64,000 nt of DNA from Caldilineaceae bacterium (GTDB taxonomy: Bacteria; Chloroflexota; Anaerolineae; Caldilineales; Caldilineaceae). Made by a program: the position numbers and the translations under genes. Below the pieces are notes generated by a model that made no database searches, was not told the origin of the DNA, and worked only from the letters and a program-made list of their open reading frames with translations. Below are positions 18,931 through 27,228 of this stretch, piece by piece. The number at the start of each line of letters is the position of its first letter. The stretch's first letter is position 1. Location: positions 1-64,000 of the forward strand of contig JALHQH010000033.1 of NCBI GenBank assembly GCA_022842065.1. The letters are read 5' to 3'.

Positions 18931-19813
18931 CCTTGATCCCACTCGTCACAATTCCTTGCACAATGTACTTTTGGGCAAAGAGGAAAATGAGCAGCATGGG
19001 TAACATATAAACCATAATCGCGGCCATGGTTACCGTCTCTAACGAGTTGCCTTGGGGATCGCGATAGGCAGTTGAAAGCAGTACGCTTAGGGTGGTGCGG
19101 TCTTGGGTCAGGAAGATATTCGGCGTAAACCAGTCGCCCCAGACCCATTGAAAATGGAAAATCGCCGATGTTGCCAGGACTGGCCCTGAGAGCGGCAAGA
19201 AGATTTGCCAGAAGATGCGCAAGCGGCTACAGCCATCGACCTCGGCGGCGTCCTCCAGATCTTTGGGAATCGCGGCAAAGAACTGGCGGAAGAGGAAAAT
19301 ATGGAATGAACTGCCCGCAATGCCCCATAGAATCCAGGGCCAATAGGTATTGGTCAGCCCCAGTTTTGAGAAAAAGACAAAGGTGGGGATCACCGTGACC
19401 ATGCGTGGCACCATCATCATTGAAAGGACAAGGACAAAGAGCACATTCTTAAAGGGGGCATTGTGGCGCGCAAAGCCGAACCCGGCCAGCGCGCTCGAAA
19501 AGACGGTGAGCAGGGTGGAGGGGATGGCAATCACCAACGAGTTAAGCGTATAGCGCATAAAGGGGTACTCAATCACTGCGGTGTAATAATTCCCCCACTG
19601 GGCAACTTCGGGGAAAATCGAGAGCGGGTAACGCGCATACTCGGACATCGTTTTGAGCGAGGTGAGTAGCAGCCAAATAATCGGGGTCACAAAGATTGCG
19701 GTCAGCAAAATAAAGCCCGCGTAGAGCAGCCCTGCGCGCAACCAACGGCTTGGGTAGGTCGTTGGTCGGCTGGCGGTGGTCAAACGGCGTTGTTCAAGTG
19801 TCAACTCGCCCAT
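18926..19813 (-). CDS. Carbohydrate ABC transporter permease, MalG type
   Basis: About 295 residues from the ATG at 19813, which has GGAGGG at about the right distance; an upstream in-frame start at 19867 would overlap the MalF gene. Six membrane helices and the cytoplasmic EAA loop 'DLEDAAEVDGCSRLRIFWQIFLP' in two parts ('DLEDAAEVDG', 'FWQIFLPL'). It is the partner of the adjacent MalF-like permease and of the family-1 binding protein. No ATPase for this system is encoded in the window, so it probably uses a shared MsmX/UgpC-like ATPase from elsewhere. Confidence 0.92.
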   Translation of the reverse strand: MGELTLEQRRLTTASRPTTYPSRWLRAGLLYAGFILLTAIFVTPIIWLLLTSLKTMSEYARYPLSIFPEVAQWGNYYTAVIEYPFMRYTLNSLVIAIPSTLLTVFSSALAGFGFARHNAPFKNVLFVLVLSMMMVPRMVTVIPTFVFFSKLGLTNTYWPWILWGIAGSSFHIFLFRQFFAAIPKDLEDAAEVDGCSRLRIFWQIFLPLSGPVLATSAIFHFQWVWGDWFTPNIFLTQDRTTLSVLLSTAYRDPQGNSLETVTMAAIMVYMLPMLLIFLFAQKYIVQGIVTSGIKG

Positions 19814-19814
19814 G

Positions 19815-20789
19815 TTAACTGCCCTCCTGGCTGACTTCGTAATGCACCCAATAGCGTGAGCTAGCAACGATGAGCAGGGTCAGGATCAGCACGACCAGGA
19901 AGAAAAGCCATGATAACGCGACCCCATAGCCATAGCGTTGAAAGTCAAAAACTTGGGAATAGTTATAGACCATGTAGAAGTACTTGTCGCGCGGCAAGTT
20001 AATCGCGCCACTTAACCCCGCCCGGCCATAGATCAAAATGGCTGCATCCAGAATTTGCAGCGAGCCAATCAGCCCCAAGATCAACTGGAAAAAGATCACG
20101 GGAGTGAGCAGGGGCACGGTGATGCGGCGGAAAACTTGAAAACGATTGGCCCCATCCAGTTTGGCCGCCTCGCGCAATTCTTCGGGGATGCCCTGCAGCC
20201 CCGCTAAAAAGATCACCATCGCGCCGCCAATGTTCCACCAGGCAAAGAGATAGAGCAATAGCAAGAGATGATCCGTCGGCCAGTTGATCGCCGTGCCAGG
20301 CCGAAAAATGCTGATGAGTACATTGATCAAACCCGCATCTTTGTTAAACAACAGTCGCCAGGCCATCACCGCCCCCGCCAAGGGTAAAATCGACGGCAAA
20401 TAGTAAATCAGCCGAAAGATGGCGCGCCCTTGCATAGCCTGGTTGAGCATCACCGCGAGCAGCAGTCCGATCGTTAACCCGACTGGCACTGTCACTAGCG
20501 CATAGAGCGCCGTATTGCGCAGTGCAATCCACATATCGGCATTTTGCAGGGCACGCAGGTAATTCTGCAGCCCCATAAACCGTACGGTCGCGAGGTTAAA
20601 CCCATCATAGTTGGTCAGGGACATTAGGAAGCCCAAGATCAAGGGGATGAGCGACAGGCCAATAAAGCCCAATAGCCAAGGGGTTACAAACAGATAAAAC
20701 GCCCGCGCTTCCCGGTGGGCGCGCTTCGACTTCCGTTCCCGCCGATAGCTACGCCCCTCGCCGCGGGTTAGCTGTGCCAGTTGCTGCAT
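19815..20789 (-). CDS. Carbohydrate ABC transporter permease, MalF type
   Basis: 324 residues. A basic cytoplasmic N-terminus (residues 9-28) precedes six membrane helices. The EAA loop reads 'EELREAAKLDGANRFQVF' followed by 'RRITVPLLTP'. AGGAG precedes the ATG. It lies between its binding protein and the MalG-like gene, with 1 bp between the two permease genes, so they are co-translated. Substrate probably a sugar or oligosaccharide, from the LacI regulator and GH51 in the island. Confidence 0.92.
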   Translation of the reverse strand: MQQLAQLTRGEGRSYRRERKSKRAHREARAFYLFVTPWLLGFIGLSLIPLILGFLMSLTNYDGFNLATVRFMGLQNYLRALQNADMWIALRNTALYALVTVPVGLTIGLLLAVMLNQAMQGRAIFRLIYYLPSILPLAGAVMAWRLLFNKDAGLINVLISIFRPGTAINWPTDHLLLLLYLFAWWNIGGAMVIFLAGLQGIPEELREAAKLDGANRFQVFRRITVPLLTPVIFFQLILGLIGSLQILDAAILIYGRAGLSGAINLPRDKYFYMVYNYSQVFDFQRYGYGVALSWLFFLVVLILTLLIVASSRYWVHYEVSQEGS

Positions 20790-20848
20790 AATCTCCTCAC
20801 CATATCCAGACCCAACCGTTTGCCCGTGAGCACTACTGTTGTAAGTTG

Positions 20849-20963
20849 TGATAGGTAAATTCTACCCCCTCCTAACCTCCCCCTGCTAAGGGGAGGAACG
20901 ATCTCGGGGTGACTGTTCCCTCCCCAAACTGGGGAGGGTTAGGGAGGGGTTTGTTGCCTATCA
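20849..20963. repeat. C-rich palindromic element with TGATAGG ends
   Basis: The 115-bp element opens TGATAGGTAA and closes with the inverted TTGCCTATCA, and holds CCCCTCCTAACCTCCCC and its inverse GGGGAGGGTTAGGGAGGGG inside. It matches the element at 18786-18930. The short terminal inverted repeats suggest a non-autonomous mobile element. Confidence 0.7.
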
Positions 20964-20982
20964 TGACTTCTTTAACAAAACA

Positions 20983-22338
20983 CTACGCGCCAACGCGATC
21001 CATGCCTTCGCGAATGGCAACGTTGATTTCGCTCTCCATATTAGCGACCATCTCATCTACGGTCATTTCGCCTTTGACGGTTGGCTCCAGGAACTTCGCC
21101 CACGTGGACTTGAAGGCATCCGGGGTCAGGTAGGGGCTGAATTCGATCACCGGCACTGCGGTATTTTCAATTTCCCACTGGACCATGTCGTAGTTGTGCT
21201 GGCGCCATGGTTCTTCACGCGGCATCAAATCCAAATGACGTGTCATTCCTGGCACGCCCCAGCCACTCTTGGCCCGATTTTCGGCCGGCAACTCGCCCAT
21301 GAACCATTCAAACATCTTCCAGGCCACATCCGGAATCTTGGTGACCGAGGTCACCATCATGCCACAGCCGGTGGCGCAGGGATTCGAGTAAGTGGGGCCC
21401 CAGGTTGGCGCGCGCATCATCAGAATGTCATCGCCGGAGACCTCATCACTTTGGGCCATGCCGCTAAACCAGTAGCCCCATTGCACGGTGGCGGCTTGGC
21501 CTTGCACCCAATCTTGACCGCTCCAGCCGGCGATAAAGGGGTTGATCGGGCCGGGAATGCCCCCCTCCTTCATCCAGTCAATCCAGAAATTGATGAACTC
21601 CATTGTATTGGGATTACTGCTCAATGCCACCTGGCTAAAGTCCGCGCTAAAGAGATGGGTGGGATCCTCAAAAGTGGTCGAGATCCAGAAGAGGACATTC
21701 TCGTTTGGCTCAAAATCGGTGCCAAAGACCAACGTGCGATCCCCTTCCTTCTTGGTCAGTTTCGACGAAAGCTCACGCCACTCTGTGTAATTTAAGGGCT
21801 GGGTCGGATCTGGAATCTCTACGCCTGCCTCACCCCACAATTTTTTGTTGACATAGATCGAATAGTCAGGCGACCAATCCTTGACCATGCCATACCGTTT
21901 GCCATCGACCACAAAAAGGTCGTTGACCGGCAAGAGATCATCCACCGGTACGATATCGCTGGCACTGAAATAGTCGGTGAGGTCGAGCGGAATGCCGCGT
22001 GCGGCCAAGGCGGCCGAGTTGGTACCATAGATGCGGAAACAGTCAACCGGATTGCCCGCTGCCAAGGAGGCAAAGAGTTTGGTCAGGTCAGTTTCCAAGA
22101 ATTCGACTGGATAGCCATATTCGGCGGTAAAAATGTCCAGCTCCTCTACCGAAATTTCGCCGCTGTTATACATCAAAACGACCGTCTCGGCGGCGGCATC
22201 AGGGCTAGCTGCGTCGCCACCCGCAGCCGCAGGTGCATCGGCCGCCGGGGAGGGCGCACACGCCGCCAGGGCCACACCAGCGCCCATCAATTGCAATAGG
22301 TGACGCCGACTTAATTGGGGTGATCGTGGGAAATTCAT
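20983..22338 (-). CDS. Family-1 extracellular solute-binding lipoprotein
   Basis: 451 residues. Tat-type motif 'SRRHLLQ', lipobox LAAC (Cys at about residue 28), Ala/Pro-rich linker, then an SBP_bac_1 fold. AGGAG precedes the ATG. It is the binding protein of the MalF/MalG-type permeases downstream and follows the LacI gene, which fits sugar-induced transport. Its C-terminal stop is separated from the MalF-like gene by the C-rich repeat element, an unusual place for an insertion inside a transport operon. Confidence 0.92.
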   Translation of the reverse strand: MNFPRSPQLSRRHLLQLMGAGVALAACAPSPAADAPAAAGGDAASPDAAAETVVLMYNSGEISVEELDIFTAEYGYPVEFLETDLTKLFASLAAGNPVDCFRIYGTNSAALAARGIPLDLTDYFSASDIVPVDDLLPVNDLFVVDGKRYGMVKDWSPDYSIYVNKKLWGEAGVEIPDPTQPLNYTEWRELSSKLTKKEGDRTLVFGTDFEPNENVLFWISTTFEDPTHLFSADFSQVALSSNPNTMEFINFWIDWMKEGGIPGPINPFIAGWSGQDWVQGQAATVQWGYWFSGMAQSDEVSGDDILMMRAPTWGPTYSNPCATGCGMMVTSVTKIPDVAWKMFEWFMGELPAENRAKSGWGVPGMTRHLDLMPREEPWRQHNYDMVQWEIENTAVPVIEFSPYLTPDAFKSTWAKFLEPTVKGEMTVDEMVANMESEINVAIREGMDRVGA

Positions 22339-22487
22339 CTTCCTTGACTCCTTTGGATGTTTAAATGGTCAGACTTAGTGCTAGCATCGACGATAAAATT
22401 ATGCAAGCCATTACAGCATAGTAGGGAATCGATGTGAACAGGCCAACTGAGCAGCGCGCAACTGCGCGCCAATCGCTGGGGAAAAGG

Positions 22488-23498
22488 TTAGGCAACCAAC
22501 ATTGGCACCATGACACTGCCGCGCACCATCAGTTCAGCAGGGACCAACATATCTTGCCGAAAAGGTTCGGCGTTTTCAACCGCATTAATCACCAACTGCG
22601 CCACCAATTGCCCGAGCCCCTGGCTCGGTTGGCGCACACTGGCCAGGGGTGGATCCAAAAACTGGCAAATCGGCAAATCATCATAGCCCACCACGCTGAT
22701 ATCCTCGGGAATGCGTAGTTTTGCCTCCCGCAAGGCCCGATAAGCCCCAGCCGCCATCCAATCGGTGTGACAAAAGAGGGCCGTCAGCGCTGGACCGTTT
22801 GCCAATAATTGGCGCGCCGCCTCATAGCCTGCCTCAAACGACCACTCCTCACACTCCACAATGTAATTAGGGGTCAGCTGCAGGTGATGTTCGGCCAATG
22901 CCCGCCGTGCCCCTTCAATCCGGTCTGACGCCGGAATCCACTCACTGGGGCCAACAATTTGGCCGATGGCGCGGTGGCCCAATGCCAAGAGATAGCGCAT
23001 GGCCTGGTACGCCCCATCGACATTATCCACATCGACGTTGATGGCGCGTGGGGTAGCAAGTTTGTGGGCGACTGTGACGATTGGTACATCAACGACTAAG
23101 TCGGGATCGGCAAAACGTTTGGGGGTGAGAATGACAATCCCATCGACCTGGCGCGCCAACATGGCGTCAATTAATTCGCGCAGGTCGCTGGCATTGTCGC
23201 TGGTAAAACTCATCTGGCAGGCATAGCCCTGCGCGCGGGCTTGTTTTTCCAACCCTGTGATGATCTGGGCGCGGAAAAAGTCGTTCAGCGGCAGGGTAAT
23301 GATGCCCAAAATCTGGCTACGCTGTGAGACCAAGCCGCGCGCCAGCGTATTGGGTTTATAGCCGAGGCGACGAATGGTCTCCCACACATGGGCGCGCGTG
23401 ACCTCTGCCACATCCGGGCGTTGGTTAATGACGCGCGAAACAGTCTGTGCGGAAACACCACTTGCCGTCGCCACATCATGAAGTGTGACTTGGGCCAT
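22488..23498 (-). CDS. LacI-family transcriptional regulator (island 1)
   Basis: 336 residues. The N-terminal HTH and hinge are standard ('VTLHDVATASGVSAQTVSRV' residues 4-23, 'LGYKPNTLARGL' 46-57), followed by a periplasmic-binding-like effector domain. It heads the island read on the minus strand. A sigma-70-type promoter with a perfect 12-bp LacI-type palindrome stands 220-270 bp upstream (see 23716-23770), indicating self-regulation. The effector is probably the sugar taken up by the downstream systems. Confidence 0.95.
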   Translation of the reverse strand: MAQVTLHDVATASGVSAQTVSRVINQRPDVAEVTRAHVWETIRRLGYKPNTLARGLVSQRSQILGIITLPLNDFFRAQIITGLEKQARAQGYACQMSFTSDNASDLRELIDAMLARQVDGIVILTPKRFADPDLVVDVPIVTVAHKLATPRAINVDVDNVDGAYQAMRYLLALGHRAIGQIVGPSEWIPASDRIEGARRALAEHHLQLTPNYIVECEEWSFEAGYEAARQLLANGPALTALFCHTDWMAAGAYRALREAKLRIPEDISVVGYDDLPICQFLDPPLASVRQPSQGLGQLVAQLVINAVENAEPFRQDMLVPAELMVRGSVMVPMLVA

Positions 23499-23556
23499 GA
23501 GCGTAAGACCTGTCTACAACACAAGCGGCGTGAAATGAGTATGGGCAGTTTTGGAA

Positions 23557-23629
23557 TATACTGGCGGTTGTCATCAATTAACACTTTTTCTAGTGCAAAA
23601 AGCGTTAATTGATGACAGAGCTAAGTATA
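23557..23629. repeat. Hairpin in the LacI 5' leader, copy 1 of a pair
   Basis: A stem of about 20 bp with one mismatch (23569-23589 with 23597-23617, loop 23590-23596) extended by an outer TATACT/AGTATA pairing (23557-23562 with 23624-23629). The outer and lower-stem sequence, GGCGGTTGTCATCA on one side and GATGACAG...AAGTATA on the other, is the same as in the hairpin at 51966-52040, whereas the upper stem differs but stays paired. Confidence 0.8.
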
Positions 23630-23715
23630 GAGGCAAAGGTTGAATTGCAAGCCACAAACCCAGTGGGCCGTCGGCTAGGGAGCGCAGAGCAACCTTGCTG
23701 CTGTAAGGCTATGCT

Positions 23716-23727
23716 GTTAACGTTAAC
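23716..23727. promoter_or_regulatory. LacI-type operator GTTAACGTTAAC
   Basis: A perfect 12-bp palindrome with the central CG typical of LacI/GalR operators, 14 bp downstream of the -10 box of the LacI promoter. Probably bound by the LacI protein itself. Confidence 0.8.
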
Positions 23728-23741
23728 GGGAATTAGCGCAA

Positions 23742-23770
23742 ACTATACAACATAAGCTTGTTGCTGTCAA
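23742..23770 (-). promoter_or_regulatory. Sigma-70-type promoter of the island-1 LacI gene
   Basis: On the minus strand: TTGACA (23770-23765), a 17-base spacer, TATAGT (23747-23742). The predicted start near 23735 gives a leader of about 235 nt that contains the operator and the hairpin. Confidence 0.8.
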
Positions 23771-23807
23771 TAGTCAATTTTTTTGAGGGTATTTCGCTTT
23801 TGAGGGT

Positions 23808-23879
23808 AACCGCCTTCCAGGAAGAGGTCAGGCGGTCTTTGGTAATCTAAACGTCTTTATGACCTCTTCCCGGAAGGTT
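23808..23879. terminator. Large hairpin between LacI promoter and MBL gene
   Basis: Arms 23813-23830 and 23860-23877 pair at 17 of 18 positions (AGGAAGAGGTCA against TGACCTCTTCCC) with AACC/GGTT outside. It lies downstream of the MBL gene (stop at 23971) and may end its transcription, or be a dispersed palindromic element. Confidence 0.5.
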
Positions 23880-23970
23880 CCGCCGCATCCGATTTGCCCT
23901 CCATTGCGGTGGGCACTCAGCTGCTGCAGCGGCTTTTCACTGTCAGCCGGCAGTTTTGAACTACCGGCCC

Positions 23971-24717
23971 TCAAATCAAATTCGGTGGCACACCCAACTG
24001 TTTGAACGCCTTCGCCGCCATCTCCACATGATCTTTGCCATTGCGCAGCGATATCTGGACATGACCCGGCAACAGGGCGTCAAAGTCGAGCGCAGCGATT
24101 TTCTGCACGCTGCGGTTATAGGCATCGATGCGACAATCGTGGATGTTTTGTAACACCACACGCCCCAAATGGAAAACCAAGTCCCCGCCCAGCAGATAAC
24201 TGCGGTCACTACCCTGGAAGCGAAAGCTGAGATGGCCGTCACAGTGCCCCGGTGTCTCCCACACCTGAAGCGTCAGATCCCCCACCTTCACAATCTCCCC
24301 TTCCACCACCTGCTGATGGACCGGACAACGTTGCAAATAGAAATCAGCTGGGTAGAAGCCCGCCGCCTTGGCCACATCCAGGGCAATCGCCGTTTCGTCC
24401 TGTTCGTCCATCACCCGCCCGGTCAACGGCGATGCAATGACTTCCAGATCGAGCAATTTTTGTGCTTCGGCGGCGGCCCCCACATGATCAGCATGATAAT
24501 GGGTGAGGATCAGCTTGCGAATGCGCCCCAACTCAATGCCATCATGACGGATATTCTCCAGCACCAAGTCAAAGCTGTGATCCATGCCCAGTCCCGGATC
24601 AACCAGCGCTAGCTCGGATCCGCCATCCAGCAAATAGACATGGCAGTCCAACGGCCCCGAAATGCCAAAGCCCATCCGCCCGCCCCCGACCACATAGACA
24701 TTCTCTGTGAGTTTCAT
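23971..24717 (-). CDS. MBL-fold metallo-hydrolase
   Basis: About 248 residues from the ATG at 24717 with GAAGG five bases before it; an in-frame GTG at 24729 is possible. The metal site is 'THYHADH' (H73, H75, D77, H78), followed by a His in 'PGHCDGHLSF' and an Asp in 'LLGGDLVFH', the pattern of the glyoxalase II-like/lactamase_B superfamily. No signal peptide, so cytoplasmic. The natural substrate cannot be read from the sequence. It is a single gene followed by a hairpin. Confidence 0.9.
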   Translation of the reverse strand: MKLTENVYVVGGGRMGFGISGPLDCHVYLLDGGSELALVDPGLGMDHSFDLVLENIRHDGIELGRIRKLILTHYHADHVGAAAEAQKLLDLEVIASPLTGRVMDEQDETAIALDVAKAAGFYPADFYLQRCPVHQQVVEGEIVKVGDLTLQVWETPGHCDGHLSFRFQGSDRSYLLGGDLVFHLGRVVLQNIHDCRIDAYNRSVQKIAALDFDALLPGHVQISLRNGKDHVEMAAKAFKQLGVPPNLI

Positions 24718-24808
24718 GGTTGCCTTCACTTCGTTTATGCGTTGCCCAAGAAGATAATATCGCCTAGTATAAAGGTAAACGAAAGAGAGGACAAAGGACC
24801 AAAAAATA

Positions 24809-24878
24809 GAACGCGGATTTAGCCGATTCGGTGGATTTTTATCCGCTACAATCCACCGAATCGGCTAAATCCGCGTTC
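24809..24878. terminator. 29-bp perfect inverted repeat
   Basis: Arms 24809-24837 and 24850-24878 are perfect complements with a 12-base loop; the arm contains GCGGATTTAGCCGATTCGG. It lies between the 3' end of the ICMT-like gene (stop at 24895) and the start of the MBL gene, both on the minus strand, so it can serve as the ICMT terminator. Confidence 0.7.
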
Positions 24879-24894
24879 CAGCGGCATTCAAGAT

Positions 24895-25485
24895 TCACCC
24901 CAACTTGGGCAGAAAACGGCCCGTGCGCTGCATGTAAAGCCGGTATTCGTCCCCAAAGCGGGCGAGCAGGTTGGCTTCCTCGTAGCGCGTGCGCCAAATC
25001 AGCACCACCACAGCGGGCAGGAGGAACAGACCAAGCCACCAAAGGCCAGTCAACAGCATCAGCGCCACCATCAACAGCGCGCCAAAGGTGTAAAGCGGAT
25101 GGCGAATCCACCGGTAAGGACCACTCGTTCTGAGTTGATGATCAGCCCGCGTCGCTTCGGTTGGCGAGATGTTGTTACCAATCGTGGCAAAGACCGCATA
25201 CAGCGCTGGAATGGTGCCCAGGGCGATGATGGCACCCACCCAACGCAGCCACGCCGGCAGGGCAAAGCGCGCCCAGGCCACCCACTCTGGATTGATCAGA
25301 TAACCGAACAGCGGCAGCAGCGCGATCAAGCCCAAGAGCCGCAAGGGCAGCAGTAACCGTTGCCCTTCGCTTTTGACTAATTTGCCCCCTTGTCGTTCCG
25401 CTTGATGGCGGAAGTAGATGCTGACCGAAAAAGCAATCGCGATGACGGCGGCTGTGATCAAGCGGAAAAGCAATTCATTCGTCAT
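24895..25485 (-). CDS. Isoprenylcysteine carboxyl methyltransferase-like membrane enzyme
   Basis: 196 residues with four to five membrane helices. The SAM-binding C-terminal part shows the ICMT/PEMT pattern: 'SGPYRWIRHPLYTFG' (about residues 124-138) and 'EEANLLARFGDEYRLYMQRT' near the end. Bacterial members methylate small molecules or lipids; no prenylated protein is expected here, so the substrate is unknown. AAGGAGG precedes the ATG. A 58-bp perfect palindrome begins 32 bp upstream, suggesting tight control. Confidence 0.88.
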   Translation of the reverse strand: MTNELLFRLITAAVIAIAFSVSIYFRHQAERQGGKLVKSEGQRLLLPLRLLGLIALLPLFGYLINPEWVAWARFALPAWLRWVGAIIALGTIPALYAVFATIGNNISPTEATRADHQLRTSGPYRWIRHPLYTFGALLMVALMLLTGLWWLGLFLLPAVVVLIWRTRYEEANLLARFGDEYRLYMQRTGRFLPKLG

Positions 25486-25850
25486 TTCTATCCTCCTTCA
25501 TTACATCCATTGTTATTTTATCTTCGTGTACTATATTTTTAGTCATGACTAAAAATATAGTACACGAAGATAAATGATTTGTCAAGCATTAATTTTGATC
25601 TCATCAATTTCATGCCTTAGCAAAGAACGGACTTTGGTAGATTTTAGCTGTGCCACCACAAAAATGGCACATAACGTCTTCGCTGTGTGCTCTGTGGCTA
25701 ATTCATCCATGCGACCAGAGAAAAGCGGTCATACTGATTTGGGCACTGTCTAAATCAACCACTGCTTCACCTTTAGGAGAATGACAGTGACCTGATTTCA
25801 TGCTATGCTGGACCAGAGAAATTGATTTTTGTTCAGTAAAGGATCAGACG
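25486..25850. other. Divergent spacer between ICMT-like gene and P450
   Basis: 365 bp. The left third is dominated by the 58-bp palindrome at 25517-25574. The rest, up to the P450 start, is A+T-richer and shows no further gene or clear motif. Confidence 0.6.
25517..25574. promoter_or_regulatory. 58-bp perfect palindrome upstream of ICMT-like gene
   Basis: 29-bp arms meet with no loop at 25545/25546; the centre is TTTTTAGTCATGACTAAAAA and the outer arm reads TTTATCTTCGTGTACTATA. A zero-loop palindrome of this length is a poor terminator but a good dimer or tetramer binding site or cruciform. It lies where the ICMT promoter should be. Confidence 0.75.
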
Positions 25851-27221
25851 ATGAGTGCAATCACAACCCCTACCAGCCACACAACCCGCTTGCCCGGCCC
25901 CGTGATTCCGGCCTGGAGTCAAACGATTACGAACTTGCTGCCCTGGCGCGTCGACTTCGATTCACTGGGCTATATGCGCAAAGAGGCGCAGAAATATGGT
26001 AACTTCTATGCGCTGTGGATTGGTGATAAGCCGATCTATGTGATCAGCGATCCGCAACTGGCGCACGAAATTCTGGTCGAACGGCCTAATGAGTTTCATA
26101 AAGCGGCGCTGGTCAAAGATGCGTTGGACCCGATTGCGGGGAATGGCCTTTTTGCCAACGAGGGCGACTTCTGGCGGCGGCAGCGCAAATTGGCCCAACC
26201 GGCCTTTCACCACGCCCGCATTGCAGCCTATGGCACGACGATGGTCCAGCAGACATTAGATCTGCTCGCTGGTTGGCGTGCCGAGGAAAAACGTGACATT
26301 GCGGAAGAGATGACCAAATTGACGCTGGGCATTGTCAACAAAACGCTCTTTAATGTGGATGTCCGCGCCCAGGCCGAGCACATCGGTGACTTGATGACGA
26401 TCATTCTCTCGGGCACCAATGACCGCATTAACAGCTACAACCCCATCTGGGGTCGGCTCTTCAAAACAAACGCGCGCCGCGAGTTGGCTGCGCGCCAGGA
26501 ACTCTTTGCGATCATTGAGTCGATCATTGCCGAACACGGTGACCAGGGCGAAGATCAGGGGGATCTGCTCTCCATGTTGCTGGCGGCCCGTGACGACGAG
26601 GGCAACCCGATGAGCAAACAGCAACTGCGCGATGAGGTGATCACCCTTTTTATCGCCGGCCACGAGACAACGGCCAACGCGCTGGCCTGGGCCTTTTATC
26701 TGGTGGCACAAGATCCTGCCGTAGAAGCCCGCCTCTTACAGGAGCTTGCCCTCTTGCAGGGCAAACCGCCGACGATGGCCGAGCTGGCCCAGTTGCCCTA
26801 CAGCGAACAGGTGATCAAAGAGGCGATGCGCCTCTATCCGCCCGCCGGTGGGGTCACCCGCCAACCGATCCACGATATCGAACTGGGCGGCTATCCCATT
26901 GCGAAGGGCAGCACGATCGCGATCTCGACCTATGTCATGCACCATGATCCGGCGCTCTACCCCGACCCCGACCGTTTTGACCCCGACCGCTTTACCCCGG
27001 AAAATGAGGCCAAACTGCCCAAATATGCCTACCTGCCCTTTGGTGGCGGGCCACGCGTCTGTATTGGGAACAGTTTTGCGATGATGGAAGCGCGGCTGAT
27101 TTTGGCCACCGTCTTGCAGCGCTTCAGTTTGCATTTGGCACCCGGCCAAAAGGTGCGCGCCCAGCAGGTCTTTACCCTGCGCCCCAAAGGTGGTTTGCCG
27201 ATGCGGATTCAGCCGCGGTAA
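25851..27221 (+). CDS. Cytochrome P450 (1)
   Basis: About 456 residues from the ATG at 25851, with AAAGGA eight bases before it; an upstream ATG at 25800 has no such site. All hallmarks are present: I-helix 'FIAGHETTANALAW', E324-x-x-R327 ('EAMRLYPP'), the 'PDRFDPDRFTPENE' loop and heme ligand C404 in 'FGGGPRVCIGNSFA'. It is soluble (no membrane anchor), as bacterial class I P450s are; redox partners are not in the window. Convergent with the methyltransferase at 27229, 7 bp apart, and similar to the second P450 at 28302. Confidence 0.97.
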   Translation: MSAITTPTSHTTRLPGPVIPAWSQTITNLLPWRVDFDSLGYMRKEAQKYGNFYALWIGDKPIYVISDPQLAHEILVERPNEFHKAALVKDALDPIAGNGLFANEGDFWRRQRKLAQPAFHHARIAAYGTTMVQQTLDLLAGWRAEEKRDIAEEMTKLTLGIVNKTLFNVDVRAQAEHIGDLMTIILSGTNDRINSYNPIWGRLFKTNARRELAARQELFAIIESIIAEHGDQGEDQGDLLSMLLAARDDEGNPMSKQQLRDEVITLFIAGHETTANALAWAFYLVAQDPAVEARLLQELALLQGKPPTMAELAQLPYSEQVIKEAMRLYPPAGGVTRQPIHDIELGGYPIAKGSTIAISTYVMHHDPALYPDPDRFDPDRFTPENEAKLPKYAYLPFGGGPRVCIGNSFAMMEARLILATVLQRFSLHLAPGQKVRAQQVFTLRPKGGLPMRIQPR

Positions 27222-27228
27222 GAAGTTT

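Larger units (their letters stand above)
23499..23970. other. Regulatory spacer between LacI and MBL hydrolase
   Basis: 472 bp without a gene. It holds, going right: a hairpin shared with the other LacI locus (23557-23629), a palindromic operator (23716-23727), a minus-strand promoter (23742-23770) and a separate large hairpin (23808-23879). The remainder shows nothing recognisable. Confidence 0.75.
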
